DNA of 64,000 bases from Betaproteobacteria bacterium (GTDB lineage Bacteria; Pseudomonadota; Gammaproteobacteria; Burkholderiales; SG8-39). How positions within the stretch are numbered: position 1 is the first letter of the stretch; each line of letters begins with the position of its first letter. Below the pieces are notes generated by a model. That model worked only from the letters and a program-made list of their open reading frames with translations, searched no databases and was not told where the DNA came from. Made by a program: the position numbers and the translations under genes. Positions 37,747 through 45,940 of this stretch are shown piece by piece. The stretch is from the NCBI GenBank assembly GCA_947482825.1, contig CANKMT010000003.1, forward strand, positions 27,321 through 91,320. Reading direction: 5' to 3'.

Positions 37747-38084
37747 GGAGTACGCGGACCGGTTGCCGTTCCGGGCGGCAGGTTGCCGGCAGGGGGCGGG
37801 ACGCGGCTGCGCTGCCGGCGGCGGTCGAGCCACCAGGCGAGGACGGGGAGCATCGCGAAACCGCCCGGCATCACGAATACGACGATGTAAGGCGAGAGCT
37901 TCGAAAGCCGGTGAAGGTGGATCTTGAGCTCGCGCAGGTCTTCATCGCTCCACTTCCGCTTGTTGCGCGGCTTCATCAGGAGCGGCATCAGGCCCTTGAC
38001 CTGAACCATCTCGGAAAGGAGCGCCTTCCTCTCGCGATCGGCAAGATCCCAGGCACTGCGCACGACTTTCGGCGGGAAGGGCAT
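37743..38084 (-). CDS. Small LETM1-like membrane protein, function unknown
   Basis: The 113-residue protein has a basic N-terminal half (KGLMPLLMKPRNKRKWSDEDLRELKIHLHRL as two motifs) and one membrane segment (YIVVFVMPGGFAMLPVLAWWL), ending in a proline-rich tail. The helix pattern before the membrane segment recalls the LETM1 core that occurs in small bacterial proteins. Function unknown. The start ATG at 38084 gives MPFPPKVVRSAW; the longer frame to 38294 overlaps the next gene and is not supported. Confidence 0.7.
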   Translation of the reverse strand: MPFPPKVVRSAWDLADRERKALLSEMVQVKGLMPLLMKPRNKRKWSDEDLRELKIHLHRLSKLSPYIVVFVMPGGFAMLPVLAWWLDRRRQRSRVPPPAGNLPPGTATGPRTP

Positions 38085-38092
38085 GGCGGGAC

Positions 38093-38407
38093 TCAGTAAG
38101 CACGCGGCGGCGTGGGAATCAGCTGGTCGATCGTCGCGCGCAGCCGCCGCCACCCGCGCCACATCGAGTAGCCGGTGAGCGCGAGTCTGAACGCCTTGCG
38201 CGGACGCAGGGCGACGATGAACGCCACGCCTACCGCAATCCAGACGGGATTTGCGCGAAGCCGTTCCCCGGCCGCGCGCGCTCGATCGAACCACGCTGCG
38301 ATTCTGTCGGCGCGCTCGACGAGCGAGAAGATTTCGTCGCGCTCGGTTTCAGCGCGCGCGATGAGTTGCGCCCGACGCTCGCGCAAAGCGATGAGGCGTT
38401 CCCGCAT
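38093..38407 (-). CDS. YqjK-like family protein
   Basis: The 104-residue basic protein starts MRERLIALRERRAQLIARAE and has one membrane-like segment (NPVWIAVGVAFIVALRPRKAF) and a short C-terminal amphipathic part, as YqjK does. It is the third gene of a YqjD-YqjE-YqjK-type operon. In E. coli YqjD anchors ribosomes at the membrane; YqjK has no defined role. Its ATG overlaps the YqjE stop by one base. Confidence 0.75.
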   Translation of the reverse strand: MRERLIALRERRAQLIARAETERDEIFSLVERADRIAAWFDRARAAGERLRANPVWIAVGVAFIVALRPRKAFRLALTGYSMWRGWRRLRATIDQLIPTPPRAY

Positions 38408-38814
38408 CACGGCTGGGACGCCGGCTTGGCGGACTTCTCGCGGTCTTTCTGGAGTTCGGCGATCGTCGCGGCGAGGAACTTCGGCCGCGCGGCCAAGCCT
38501 GCGCGCGCCATCAGCACGCTGACTGCGCCGCCCGCGATGAATGCAATCACGACCAGCCCTGCGGCGAGCAGCCGGTTGGAATCCCAGAACAGCAACACGA
38601 AGAAGAACGCCACGAACACGAGCGCAATCGAAAACAGGAACAGCGCGGCGACGGCCCAAAGCGCGACTTCCAGCAGGCGCAGGACCTGCTCTTCGATCTC
38701 ATTGGCGGCGAGCGCGGCGCGGGTCTGCGCAGAACTGAGCAACGCGCGCAACCCGGCGCGCAGCGACGACTGCCGCGCAGGCCCCTGCCCCTCGGGAGGC
38801 GCTCCTAGTGCCAT
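38407..38814 (-). CDS. YqjE-like phage-holin-superfamily membrane protein
   Basis: The 135-residue protein has two adjacent membrane helices (VALWAVAALFLFSIALVFVA, FFFVLLFW and AGLVVIAFIAGGAVSVLMA) preceded by a short amphipathic helix (LRALLSSAQTRAALAANEIE), as in the YqjE/holin superfamily III. It sits between YqjD- and YqjK-like genes. I place the start at ATG 38814; a possible GTG/ATG at 38826 adds four residues. Confidence 0.82.
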   Translation of the reverse strand: MALGAPPEGQGPARQSSLRAGLRALLSSAQTRAALAANEIEEQVLRLLEVALWAVAALFLFSIALVFVAFFFVLLFWDSNRLLAAGLVVIAFIAGGAVSVLMARAGLAARPKFLAATIAELQKDREKSAKPASQP

Positions 38815-38839
38815 CGCCACAACCAAGGGCGAATACTGT

Positions 38840-39151
38840 TCAGCGTCGCGCGATCAGCATGCCAAGCAGGAAGCCGATTCCGGCTGCCACGCCAACAGCC
38901 TGCCAAGGGTGGTCACGCACGTATTCATCCGTTGCGCGTGCAGCTTCCTTGGTGCGCTCGAGCACTGCGCGCTCGGCGTCGATGAGTTTGTCCTTGTACA
39001 CGGCTAGCGAGGCCTGGATACGCTCGCGCGCGGTGGCGATCTTTTCGCCGGCCTGCCCTGCAGTGGCCTTGAGCAGTTCTTCGGTGTCCCCGATCAGCAC
39101 TTTGAGGTCGGAAACAAGCTTTTCTTTCGAGACTTGGGTATCTGCGGTCAT
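38840..39151 (-). CDS. DUF883 family (YqjD/ElaB) membrane-anchored protein
   Basis: The 103-residue protein has the YqjD/ElaB layout: a long amphipathic coiled helix (SDLKVLIGDTEELLKATAGQ to RTKEAARATDEYVRDHPW) and a C-terminal glycine-rich membrane anchor (AVGVAAGIGFLLGMLIARR). In E. coli YqjD binds 70S ribosomes at the membrane during stationary phase. It is the first gene of the three-gene set. A 180-base leader separates it from ampG on the other strand. Confidence 0.9.
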   Translation of the reverse strand: MTADTQVSKEKLVSDLKVLIGDTEELLKATAGQAGEKIATARERIQASLAVYKDKLIDAERAVLERTKEAARATDEYVRDHPWQAVGVAAGIGFLLGMLIARR

Positions 39152-39333
39152 AAGGGTGCCTTCGTGGCGTTTACGGGTGAAACGGGGATGAAATCGCTGT
39201 CCCGGATATTGCGCCTGTTGATGCGGCGCGCAATAACATCAAGGCTACCGAGTTTTGCTTCGGTAGGCAAGACAATAGGCACGACAATAGGCACGGCTGC
39301 GGGGGCTGGTCGAAGTTAGAATCGATCCACTCC

Positions 39334-40584
39334 ATGGCCCTAGCGGACACCCTCCTCGTCTTCCGCAGCCGGAAGATTCTCCTCCTCCTCCTCCTGGGGT
39401 TTTCCTCGGGCCTGCCGCTGGCGCTCACGGCCGGCACCCTGCAGGCGTGGCTTACCGTGGAAGGCGTCGACCTCAAGACCATCGGCTGGTTCGCGCTGGT
39501 CGGCCAGCCCTACACCTACAAGTTTCTCTGGGCGCCCCTCATGGACCGGTACGCGCTGCCCTTCCTGGGCCGCCGGCGCGGCTGGCTGGTCGTAACGCAA
39601 GTCGCGCTTGCGGCCGCCATCGCTTTCATGGGCACCCTCTCGCCGCAAGACTCGCCCTGGCTGCTGGCGGGCTTTGCCCTCCTGGTGGCTTTCCTCTCAG
39701 CCTCGCAGGACATCGTGTTCGATGCGTTCCGCGCCGACACGCTTTCCGCGGAGGAACGAGGCGCGGGCGCTGCGGTGTCGGTGTTCGGCTACCGGATCGC
39801 GATGCTCGTCTCGGGAGGCCTGGCGCTGGTGCTCGCCGACAGCGTCCTCGGCTGGCAGGCGACCTATTGGCTGATGGCCGGGTTGATGGCGGTCGGCGTG
39901 ATCGCCACGTGGAATTCGCTCGAACCGCCTTCGGCCGGCGCGCCGCCGCGAACGCTGGTTGCGGCGGTCGAGGAGCCGCTCGCGGAATACTTCTCGCGCC
40001 ACGGCGCATGGGTGTTGCTTGCGCTCGTCGTGTTGTACAAGCTCGGCGACGCGTTTGCCGGCAGTCTGTCGACTGCCTTCCTGATCCGCGGCGCGGGGTT
40101 TTCGGTCACCGACGTGGGAGCGATCAACAAGGGTCTGGGACTGGTGGCGACAATCCTCGGGGCGCTCGTTGGGGGTGCGCTGATGGCGCACCTGCGGCTG
40201 TACCGCTCGCTGATGTTGTTCGGAATCTTGCAGGCGGTGACCAACCTCGGCTTCATGGCCATTGCCATCGTGGGCAAGAGCTATCCGCTGATGATCGCCG
40301 CGGTGGCCGCCGAGAACTTGTGCGGCGGCATGGGCACCGCCGCTTTCGTCGCGCTGCTGATGGCGATGTGCGAGCGGCGCTTCTCGGCCACGCAGTATGC
40401 GCTGCTCTCGGCGTTGGCCGCGGTCGGGCGCGTGTACGTCGGCCCGGCCGCCGGCGTCATGGCCACGGATCTCGGCTGGACGGTATTCTTCTTTGTCACC
40501 TTCCTGATTGCGTTGCCGGGTGTCGGGATGCTTTGGTGGCAGAGAAAGCGCATCGATGCGCTCGATACATCGCCCGAATCCTGA
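39334..40584 (+). CDS. ampG: AmpG-like muropeptide permease (MFS)
   Basis: The 416-residue transporter has twelve membrane segments and AmpG features: the N-terminal LLLLLLGFSSGLPLALTAGTLQAWL (two motifs), GWFALVGQPYTYKFLWAPLMDR and the Asp-rich SASQDIVFDAFRADTL. AmpG imports GlcNAc-anhydroMurNAc-peptides for wall recycling and beta-lactamase signalling. No ampR or beta-lactamase lies nearby. The family term is secure; the exact substrate is inferred. Confidence 0.9.
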   Translation: MALADTLLVFRSRKILLLLLLGFSSGLPLALTAGTLQAWLTVEGVDLKTIGWFALVGQPYTYKFLWAPLMDRYALPFLGRRRGWLVVTQVALAAAIAFMGTLSPQDSPWLLAGFALLVAFLSASQDIVFDAFRADTLSAEERGAGAAVSVFGYRIAMLVSGGLALVLADSVLGWQATYWLMAGLMAVGVIATWNSLEPPSAGAPPRTLVAAVEEPLAEYFSRHGAWVLLALVVLYKLGDAFAGSLSTAFLIRGAGFSVTDVGAINKGLGLVATILGALVGGALMAHLRLYRSLMLFGILQAVTNLGFMAIAIVGKSYPLMIAAVAAENLCGGMGTAAFVALLMAMCERRFSATQYALLSALAAVGRVYVGPAAGVMATDLGWTVFFFVTFLIALPGVGMLWWQRKRIDALDTSPES

Positions 40585-40657
40585 AAATTCTCGGGCGCGG
40601 GCACGCGCTTTCGCCATGTGGATCGGGCTCGCAATCCAGGCGTGGCAAACTGGGGCC

Positions 40658-41644
40658 GTGAACCCGAATCCGAACTCCCGCCGCGCTTTCCTGCTCGGCG
40701 CTGCCGCCGTCGCCATGGCTCCCAAGGGACTCTCCGCGCAGGAGCCGTTGCGCCAGCTCACCGTCGTCGTCGGGTTTCCGCCCGGCGGCGCGACCGATAT
40801 TCTTGCGCGCCTGATCGCCGACGGAATGCGCGGCACGTACGCGCAGTCGGTCGTGGTGGACAATCGCGCAGGCGCGGCCGGACGCGTCGGCGTGGAGCTG
40901 GTCAAGAACGCGAAGAACGATGGGGGCACTGTGCTCTTCACGCCTGCGTTCCCGATGCTGATCTCGCCGCATGTGTACCCGAAACTCGGCTACGACACGC
41001 TGCGCGATTTCGTGCCGGTGGGGATCGGCGCGCGCTCGATGCTGTGCCTTGCGGTCGGGCCAGCGGTGCCGGCAGCGGTGAAGACGATCGCCGATTTCAT
41101 CGAGTGGGCCAGGGCCAATCCGGCCAAGGCCTCGTTCGGCGCGCCTTCGGGCTCGAGCCAGCATTTCGCGGGGCAGACGTTCGCGCGCGCCGCGAAGATC
41201 AAGCTCGACCAGATTCCCTACAAGGGCGGTGCGCCGGCCATGACAGACCTGACCGGCGGCCACCTGCCGGCCAACGTGAGCCCGGCGGCCGAGGCGCTGC
41301 CTCATCATCGCGCCGGCACGATCCGCATCCTTGCCGTGACCGGCGCGCAGCGTTCGCGTTTCCTGCCGGAGATCGCGACGATGGCCGAGCTCGGCTACCC
41401 GGACGTGCTTTTCCAGGACTGGCTCGGACTCTTTGCGCCTGCGGGCACCCCGGCCGACATCGTCGCCCGAATGAACGCCGCTGCCGCGGCTGCGGTGAAA
41501 TCCGAGAGCGGCCTTGCCGGCCTGGGCAAGCTCGGCATGGAGCTCGACCTTGCCGCCCCTGTGGCATTCGCGCAGATGGTCAAGGCCGACTGGGAGCGCT
41601 ACCGCGCCGTGGTGCAGGCCTCCGGCTTCAAGCCCGAGGATTGA
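40658..41644 (+). CDS. Bug-family (TctC) periplasmic solute-binding protein
   Basis: The 328-residue protein has a twin-arginine-like signal (SRRAFLLGAAAVAMAPKGLSA) and the Bug fold: PLRQLTVVVGFPPGGATDILAR, VVVDNRAGAAGRVGVE, YKGGAPAMTDLTGGHL and the tail VVQASGFKPED. Bug proteins bind carboxylates in the periplasm; no tctA/tctB partners are nearby, so it is orphaned as usual in Bordetella-type genomes. GTG at 40658 is preferred; an ATG at 40616 is possible. It is two bases from the following dehydrogenase gene, hinting at a shared catabolic role. Confidence 0.9.
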   Translation: MNPNPNSRRAFLLGAAAVAMAPKGLSAQEPLRQLTVVVGFPPGGATDILARLIADGMRGTYAQSVVVDNRAGAAGRVGVELVKNAKNDGGTVLFTPAFPMLISPHVYPKLGYDTLRDFVPVGIGARSMLCLAVGPAVPAAVKTIADFIEWARANPAKASFGAPSGSSQHFAGQTFARAAKIKLDQIPYKGGAPAMTDLTGGHLPANVSPAAEALPHHRAGTIRILAVTGAQRSRFLPEIATMAELGYPDVLFQDWLGLFAPAGTPADIVARMNAAAAAAVKSESGLAGLGKLGMELDLAAPVAFAQMVKADWERYRAVVQASGFKPED

Positions 41645-41646
41645 GG

Positions 41647-42600
41647 ATGCAAGTTGTTTTCTGGCCCAGCATCGCGGGCGACGAAATTTCGGCGCGCCTG
41701 CACAAGCTTCCCGGCATCCGGCTTGCGATCGTCGAGAGCATGGACCAGTTCGCCGCCGCGGCGCCGGACATGGAGGCGCTTGTGATCGGGGGTCACTTCT
41801 TCAAAGCCGAGGCCGCGCGCATCGTGCACGAGCGCGCGAAGAAACTGCGGTTCATCCAGGCATTCACCGCCGGGTACGAAGGGCTGCAGGAGCACGGCGT
41901 GCCAGCCGGCGTCGTCGTGGCCAACGCCGGCGACAGCTGGTCGCCGGCCGTTGCCGAGCACGGCATGGCGCTGCTGCTTGCGCTCGTCAAGAGACTCGAG
42001 ACGCCGATCCTCAACCGGCCCGGCCGTAAATGGGATCGCACTTTTTCGGCGCGCATGGGCAGCCTCGAAGGCATGACGCTCGCGATCGTCGGCTACGGCA
42101 GCATCGGCCGCGCGTTCGCGCGCTTCGCGCGGCCGTTCGGCTTGCATATCGTCGGCCTGCGGCGAAACCCGGAGCCCGATCCCCTCGTGGACGAGGTCTT
42201 GCCGATCGGCGAACTCCATGCCGTGCTCGCCCGTGCCGATGCGATCCTCATTGCGGTGCCTTATTCGAAAGCCACCGACAAGATGATGGGGGCAGCGCAG
42301 TTCGCCGCCTGCAAGCCCGGCGCCTTGCTGATCAACCTCGCGCGCGGCGGGCTGGTCGACCAGGTTGCGCTCAAGGAAGCGCTTGCCAGCGGCAAGCTCG
42401 GCGGGGCGGCCGTGGATGTGACGGACCCTGAACCCCTGCCGGCGCAGGACCCGTTTTGGGACAGCACCAACCTGATCCTCACGCCGCATGTGGCGGGTGC
42501 CTGCGGGCCGGTCGGGCGCGTGCGCCTCGCGCAGTTCATCGGCGCGAACCTCGAGCGTTTCGCGGCCGGCACACCAGTCGAAAGCGTGGTCACCCTTTAA
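41647..42600 (+). CDS. D-isomer specific 2-hydroxyacid dehydrogenase family protein
   Basis: The 317-residue protein has the NAD-binding domain GMTLAIVGYGSIGRAFARFARPFG with the GxGxxG fingerprint, INLARGGLVDQVALKEALASG, and DVTDPEPLPAQDPFWDSTNLILTPHVAG. The catalytic Arg and Glu motifs (NLARGG) and the His in PHVAG are present. It should reduce or oxidise 2-oxo/2-hydroxy acids such as glyoxylate- or sugar-acid-derived substrates. It begins two bases after the Bug gene and is followed by a mandelate racemase family gene, suggesting a sugar-acid pathway. Confidence 0.9.
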   Translation: MQVVFWPSIAGDEISARLHKLPGIRLAIVESMDQFAAAAPDMEALVIGGHFFKAEAARIVHERAKKLRFIQAFTAGYEGLQEHGVPAGVVVANAGDSWSPAVAEHGMALLLALVKRLETPILNRPGRKWDRTFSARMGSLEGMTLAIVGYGSIGRAFARFARPFGLHIVGLRRNPEPDPLVDEVLPIGELHAVLARADAILIAVPYSKATDKMMGAAQFAACKPGALLINLARGGLVDQVALKEALASGKLGGAAVDVTDPEPLPAQDPFWDSTNLILTPHVAGACGPVGRVRLAQFIGANLERFAAGTPVESVVTL

Positions 42601-42609
42601 GGAGCCGGC

Positions 42610-43803
42610 ATGAAGATCGCCAAGATCGAAGACCTGCACGCCGACGCCGGCTGGCGAACGTTCTCGTACCTCAAGGTCACGACCGACGAAGGGTTGGTTG
42701 GCTGGGCCGAGTTCAACGAGGCGGCTTGGAATCCCGGCCTGACCACGGTCATCCGCAGGCTGTCGGCGCACGCAATCGGGCAGGACCCGCGCGAGGTCGG
42801 CAAGCTGGGCGCCACGCTCACTGCAATCACGCGCATGGCCGCCGGCGGCACCAACCAGCAAGCGCTTGCCGCAATCGAGAACGCCTGCCTCGATATCAAG
42901 GCCAAGGCGCTCGGCGTGCCGGTGTGCCAGCTTTTCGGCGGCCCGTACCGCGACAGATTGCAACTTTACTGGTCGCACTGCGGCACCTTCCGCGCGCGCA
43001 ACCACGAGTTCTTCGAGAAGGTGATCGGTACGCCGCCGCTGCGCACGCTCGCAGACGTGACGGCACTCGGCCGCGAAGCGTTGAAGCGCGGCTACAAGGC
43101 GGTGAAGACCAATCCAATTCTCTTCGGCGACGGGCCGCCGCAGATGGTGAACCCGGGGTTCGGCCCGGTCGGCCTCGACCTCGCGCAAACCTACGACGCG
43201 AAAATCACCGACGCCATCTGCGCGCAGCTCGGCGCGCTGCGCGAGGGCCTGGGACGCGACACCGGCGTCATGCTCGACCTCAACTTCAGCCAGAAGCCCG
43301 AGGGCCTGATGCGCATCGCCAAGGCGGTGGAGCCTTACAACCTCACCTGGCTCGAGATGGACCTGCACGAGCCCGAGGCGCTGGCCACCGTGCGCCGGTC
43401 GACCACCACGCCGGTTGCCTCGCTCGAATCGATCTACGGCCGGCGCCAGTACCGGCCGTTCTTCGAGCGCTATGCCGTGGACGTGGTCATCATCGACGTG
43501 CCGTGGAACGGGTTCCTCGAAGGCCTGCGAATTGCGAGCCTGGCCGAATCCTACGAGGTCAACGTCGCGCCGCATAATTTCTACGGTCATCTCGCCACGA
43601 TGATGAGCGCTCACTTCTGCGCGGCGATCCCGAATTTCCGCATCATGGAGTTCGAGGGCGACGACGTGCCGTGGAATGATGACCTCGTCACGCATCCGCC
43701 TGAAGTGACGGACGGCGAACTGCTCGTGCCCACGCGCCCGGGCTGGGGCTGCGATGTCAACGAGGAAGCGGTGCGCGCGCACCCGCCGAAGCAGCCGCGT
43801 TAG
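42610..43803 (+). CDS. Mandelate racemase/muconate lactonizing enzyme family dehydratase
   Basis: The 397-residue enolase-superfamily enzyme starts with the N-terminal capping domain (KIEDLHADAGWRTFSYLKVT, VGWAEFNEAAWNP) and continues with the barrel: YKAVKTNPIL with a catalytic Lys, metal ligands in GVMLDLNFSQ, WLEMDLHEPEAL and ASLESIYGRRQ, and the C-terminal EVNVAPHNFYGHLATM. The KxK-type catalysts and the His near the C-terminus fit acid-sugar dehydratases, but the substrate cannot be read from sequence. It ends the three-gene unit starting at 40658. Confidence 0.9.
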   Translation: MKIAKIEDLHADAGWRTFSYLKVTTDEGLVGWAEFNEAAWNPGLTTVIRRLSAHAIGQDPREVGKLGATLTAITRMAAGGTNQQALAAIENACLDIKAKALGVPVCQLFGGPYRDRLQLYWSHCGTFRARNHEFFEKVIGTPPLRTLADVTALGREALKRGYKAVKTNPILFGDGPPQMVNPGFGPVGLDLAQTYDAKITDAICAQLGALREGLGRDTGVMLDLNFSQKPEGLMRIAKAVEPYNLTWLEMDLHEPEALATVRRSTTTPVASLESIYGRRQYRPFFERYAVDVVIIDVPWNGFLEGLRIASLAESYEVNVAPHNFYGHLATMMSAHFCAAIPNFRIMEFEGDDVPWNDDLVTHPPEVTDGELLVPTRPGWGCDVNEEAVRAHPPKQPR

Positions 43804-43852
43804 GACCGCGCTTGGATTTCAGGACTTTCTCTTCCGTAAGTCCGCGCCCCGA

Positions 43853-43891
43853 TTGACTGTCCGGTCAGTTTATGTATCGCTACAGATACAT
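43853..43891 (+). promoter_or_regulatory. Two palindromes with a -35-like element in a convergent intergenic gap
   Basis: ACTGTCCGGTCAGT (43856-43869, TetR-site-like, perfect apart from the T pair flanking CCGG) is followed by ATGTATC-N6-GATACAT (43872-43891, seven-base arms). TTGACT at 43853 could be a -35. Both neighbouring genes converge here, so no promoter is expected. The second palindrome followed by CTTATTC could instead be a weak terminator. Confidence 0.35.
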
Positions 43892-43892
43892 C

Positions 43893-44873
43893 TTATTCGG
43901 GCGTTATACCGGCGTCCTGCACGCCCTTCTTCCAGGAAGCGACCTGCTCGCGCACGTATGCCGTCAATTCCTGCGGCGTCGAACCTTCGAGCTCATAGCC
44001 GTATTTATCGAGCGCTTCCTTGACCTCAGGCCGCTTGATGGCTGCGTTGAACTCGCGCGCCAGGCGCTCGACGATTTCGCCTGGCATCTTCGCCGGTCCG
44101 AACATCGCGCCCCATGAGACCAGCGTGTATTGCGGGAACCCGGACTCGGCCATCGTCGGCGCATCCGGGAACAACTGGTTGCGCCGGGAGCCCAGTGTGC
44201 CGAGCACGCGCAGCTTGCCTTCCTTGGCCAGCGGCCCGCCCGGCGAAGTGCTCGCAACTGCAAAATCCAGCCGGCCCGATACGAGGTCGAGCATCAGCGG
44301 CGCGTCACCCTTGTAGGGAATGTGCTGCATCCGCACTTTGCCCAGCAGCGCGACCTGCGCCGTCGCGATGATGCTCGTGGTGTTGCCAGTGCCGTAGTTG
44401 AGCTTGCCTGGATTGGCCCTGGCATGCTCGATCAGTTCCGCCAGGTTCCTGGGGGGCAGCGAAGGGTGCGCGAAGACGAAGAACGGGAACCGCCCGATCA
44501 GCGCGATCGGCGTGAAGTCCGTCAGCGAGTCGTAGGGCGGGTTCTTGCGCAGCCCCTGGATCGAGGCGATGGCGCTGTTGGTGCCGAAGAAGACCGTGTG
44601 GCCGTCCGGCGCCGACTTGACCACGATCTCGCCCGCAATCGCCCCATCCGCACCCGGCCGGTTGTCTACGAGGATCGGCTGGCCGAGTTGCTGGGATAGC
44701 GGTGGCGCGAGGATCCGGCACACCGCATCGGCCAGTCCGCCCGCAGGGAACTGAAGCACCAGGCGAATGGGCTTGTTCGGGTAAGGAGCCTGGCCGAGGG
44801 CGGCCGGCATCGAAGCGAATGCGGCAACGCCCCACGCCCCTACCGCAACCACCAATCTCAAGGATCTCGTCAC
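43893..44873 (-). CDS. Bug-family periplasmic solute-binding protein
   Basis: The 326-residue protein has a signal peptide (LVVAVGAWGVAAFASMPAAL, cleavage near GQA) and the Bug motifs YPNKPIRLVLQFPAGGLADAV, ILVDNRPGADGAIAGE, VKSAPDGHTVFFGTNSAIAS and YKGDAPLMLDLVSGRLDFAV. It starts with GTG at 44873, preceded by AGGAGG; the frame extends further but without signal. A second Bug gene follows upstream on the same strand; the two may share regulation. The ligand is probably a small carboxylate. Confidence 0.9.
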   Translation of the reverse strand: MTRSLRLVVAVGAWGVAAFASMPAALGQAPYPNKPIRLVLQFPAGGLADAVCRILAPPLSQQLGQPILVDNRPGADGAIAGEIVVKSAPDGHTVFFGTNSAIASIQGLRKNPPYDSLTDFTPIALIGRFPFFVFAHPSLPPRNLAELIEHARANPGKLNYGTGNTTSIIATAQVALLGKVRMQHIPYKGDAPLMLDLVSGRLDFAVASTSPGGPLAKEGKLRVLGTLGSRRNQLFPDAPTMAESGFPQYTLVSWGAMFGPAKMPGEIVERLAREFNAAIKRPEVKEALDKYGYELEGSTPQELTAYVREQVASWKKGVQDAGITPE

Positions 44874-44953
44874 GGCCCGCTCCTCCTCAGGTTTGGTCGC
44901 AACTGCTTGCCGGGAATAGTACCCCCGGTCCGGAAAGATTTCCCTCGTCGGCG

Positions 44954-45940
44954 CTACTCGAGTTTCAGGTTCGCGGCACGAACCACTTTTTCCCACTTGG
45001 CATACTCGTCAAGAAGCTCTGCGCGCAGCGCCTCCGGCGTGCTTGCCGAGATCTCGATGCCCTGCGCGGCAAGCTTGGCCTGAAGGTCGGGCATTTGCAG
45101 GACCGCCTGCATTTCGCGGTTCAACAGCCCGATGATCTCCTTGGCGGTACCCGCAGGCGCATACAGCGCGTAATCGGTCTCGGCCACGACGCCCGCGACC
45201 CCGGCTTCGGCGATGGTCGGCAAATCGGGCATCAGCGGCGAGCGCCGCGTGGAAGCCACTGCGAGCGCGCGCACCTTTCCAGACTTGATGTGCGGCAGGT
45301 ACGCCGGCAGGCTGTCGAGCGCCATGTCGATCCGGCCGTCGAGGAGGTCCGGCAGGATCTGGGTCGAACCCTTGTAGGGGACATGGGTCATGTCGATGCC
45401 TGCGGCCTGCTTGAACATCTCGCCGCTCAGGTGGATGAGCGCGCCGGTGCCCGAAGAGGCGAAGGTCAGGTGGCCGGGCTTCGCCTTGGCCAGTGCGACA
45501 AGCTCCTTGACCGAGTTCGCCCGCGAACCCGGTGACACAACAAGGACGATGGTGCCGCGGGCGATTCGCGTGATCGGCGCGAAATCGCGGCGGACGTCGT
45601 ATGGAATATTCTTGTAGGTGAGCAGCACGATCGCCTGGCTGCCGATCGGTCCGAGCAGCAGCGTGTAGCCGTCGGGCGCGCTTTTCGCCACTGCGTCGCC
45701 GCCGATCGTGGTGCCGGCGCCGGGCTTGTTCTCGATGACGACGCTCTGCCCGATGCGCGGCCCGAGCTTCTCTCCGACCGCGCGCGCGACGATGTCGACG
45801 CCGCCCCCGGGAGGAAAAGGCACGACGATCCGGACCGGTTTCGACGGGTATTGCGCCGAGGCGTTTTGCGCCGCAAGCATCAGCGCACACCCCGCTGAGC
45901 AAAGCGCCGCAAGCGCGAGAAAGGCGAATCGACTTTTCAT
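44954..45940 (-). CDS. Bug-family periplasmic solute-binding protein
   Basis: The 328-residue protein begins with a signal peptide (FAFLALAALCSAGCALMLAA) and has YPSKPVRIVVPFPPGGGVDIVA, VVIENKPGAGTTIGGDAVAK and YKGSTQILPDLLDGRIDMAL of the Bug family. The Cys in CSAGC near the signal might suggest a lipoprotein, but the lipobox is not standard. Its ATG at 45940 overlaps the metW stop by four bases, so it may be cotranscribed with metXW, an odd partner. Confidence 0.9.
   Translation of the reverse strand: MKSRFAFLALAALCSAGCALMLAAQNASAQYPSKPVRIVVPFPPGGGVDIVARAVGEKLGPRIGQSVVIENKPGAGTTIGGDAVAKSAPDGYTLLLGPIGSQAIVLLTYKNIPYDVRRDFAPITRIARGTIVLVVSPGSRANSVKELVALAKAKPGHLTFASSGTGALIHLSGEMFKQAAGIDMTHVPYKGSTQILPDLLDGRIDMALDSLPAYLPHIKSGKVRALAVASTRRSPLMPDLPTIAEAGVAGVVAETDYALYAPAGTAKEIIGLLNREMQAVLQMPDLQAKLAAQGIEISASTPEALRAELLDEYAKWEKVVRAANLKLE

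Noticed and set aside
41599..43782. 727-codon minus-strand frame over the dehydrogenase and MR/MLE genes
   Set aside because: Shadow frame that spans two convincingly motif-bearing genes.
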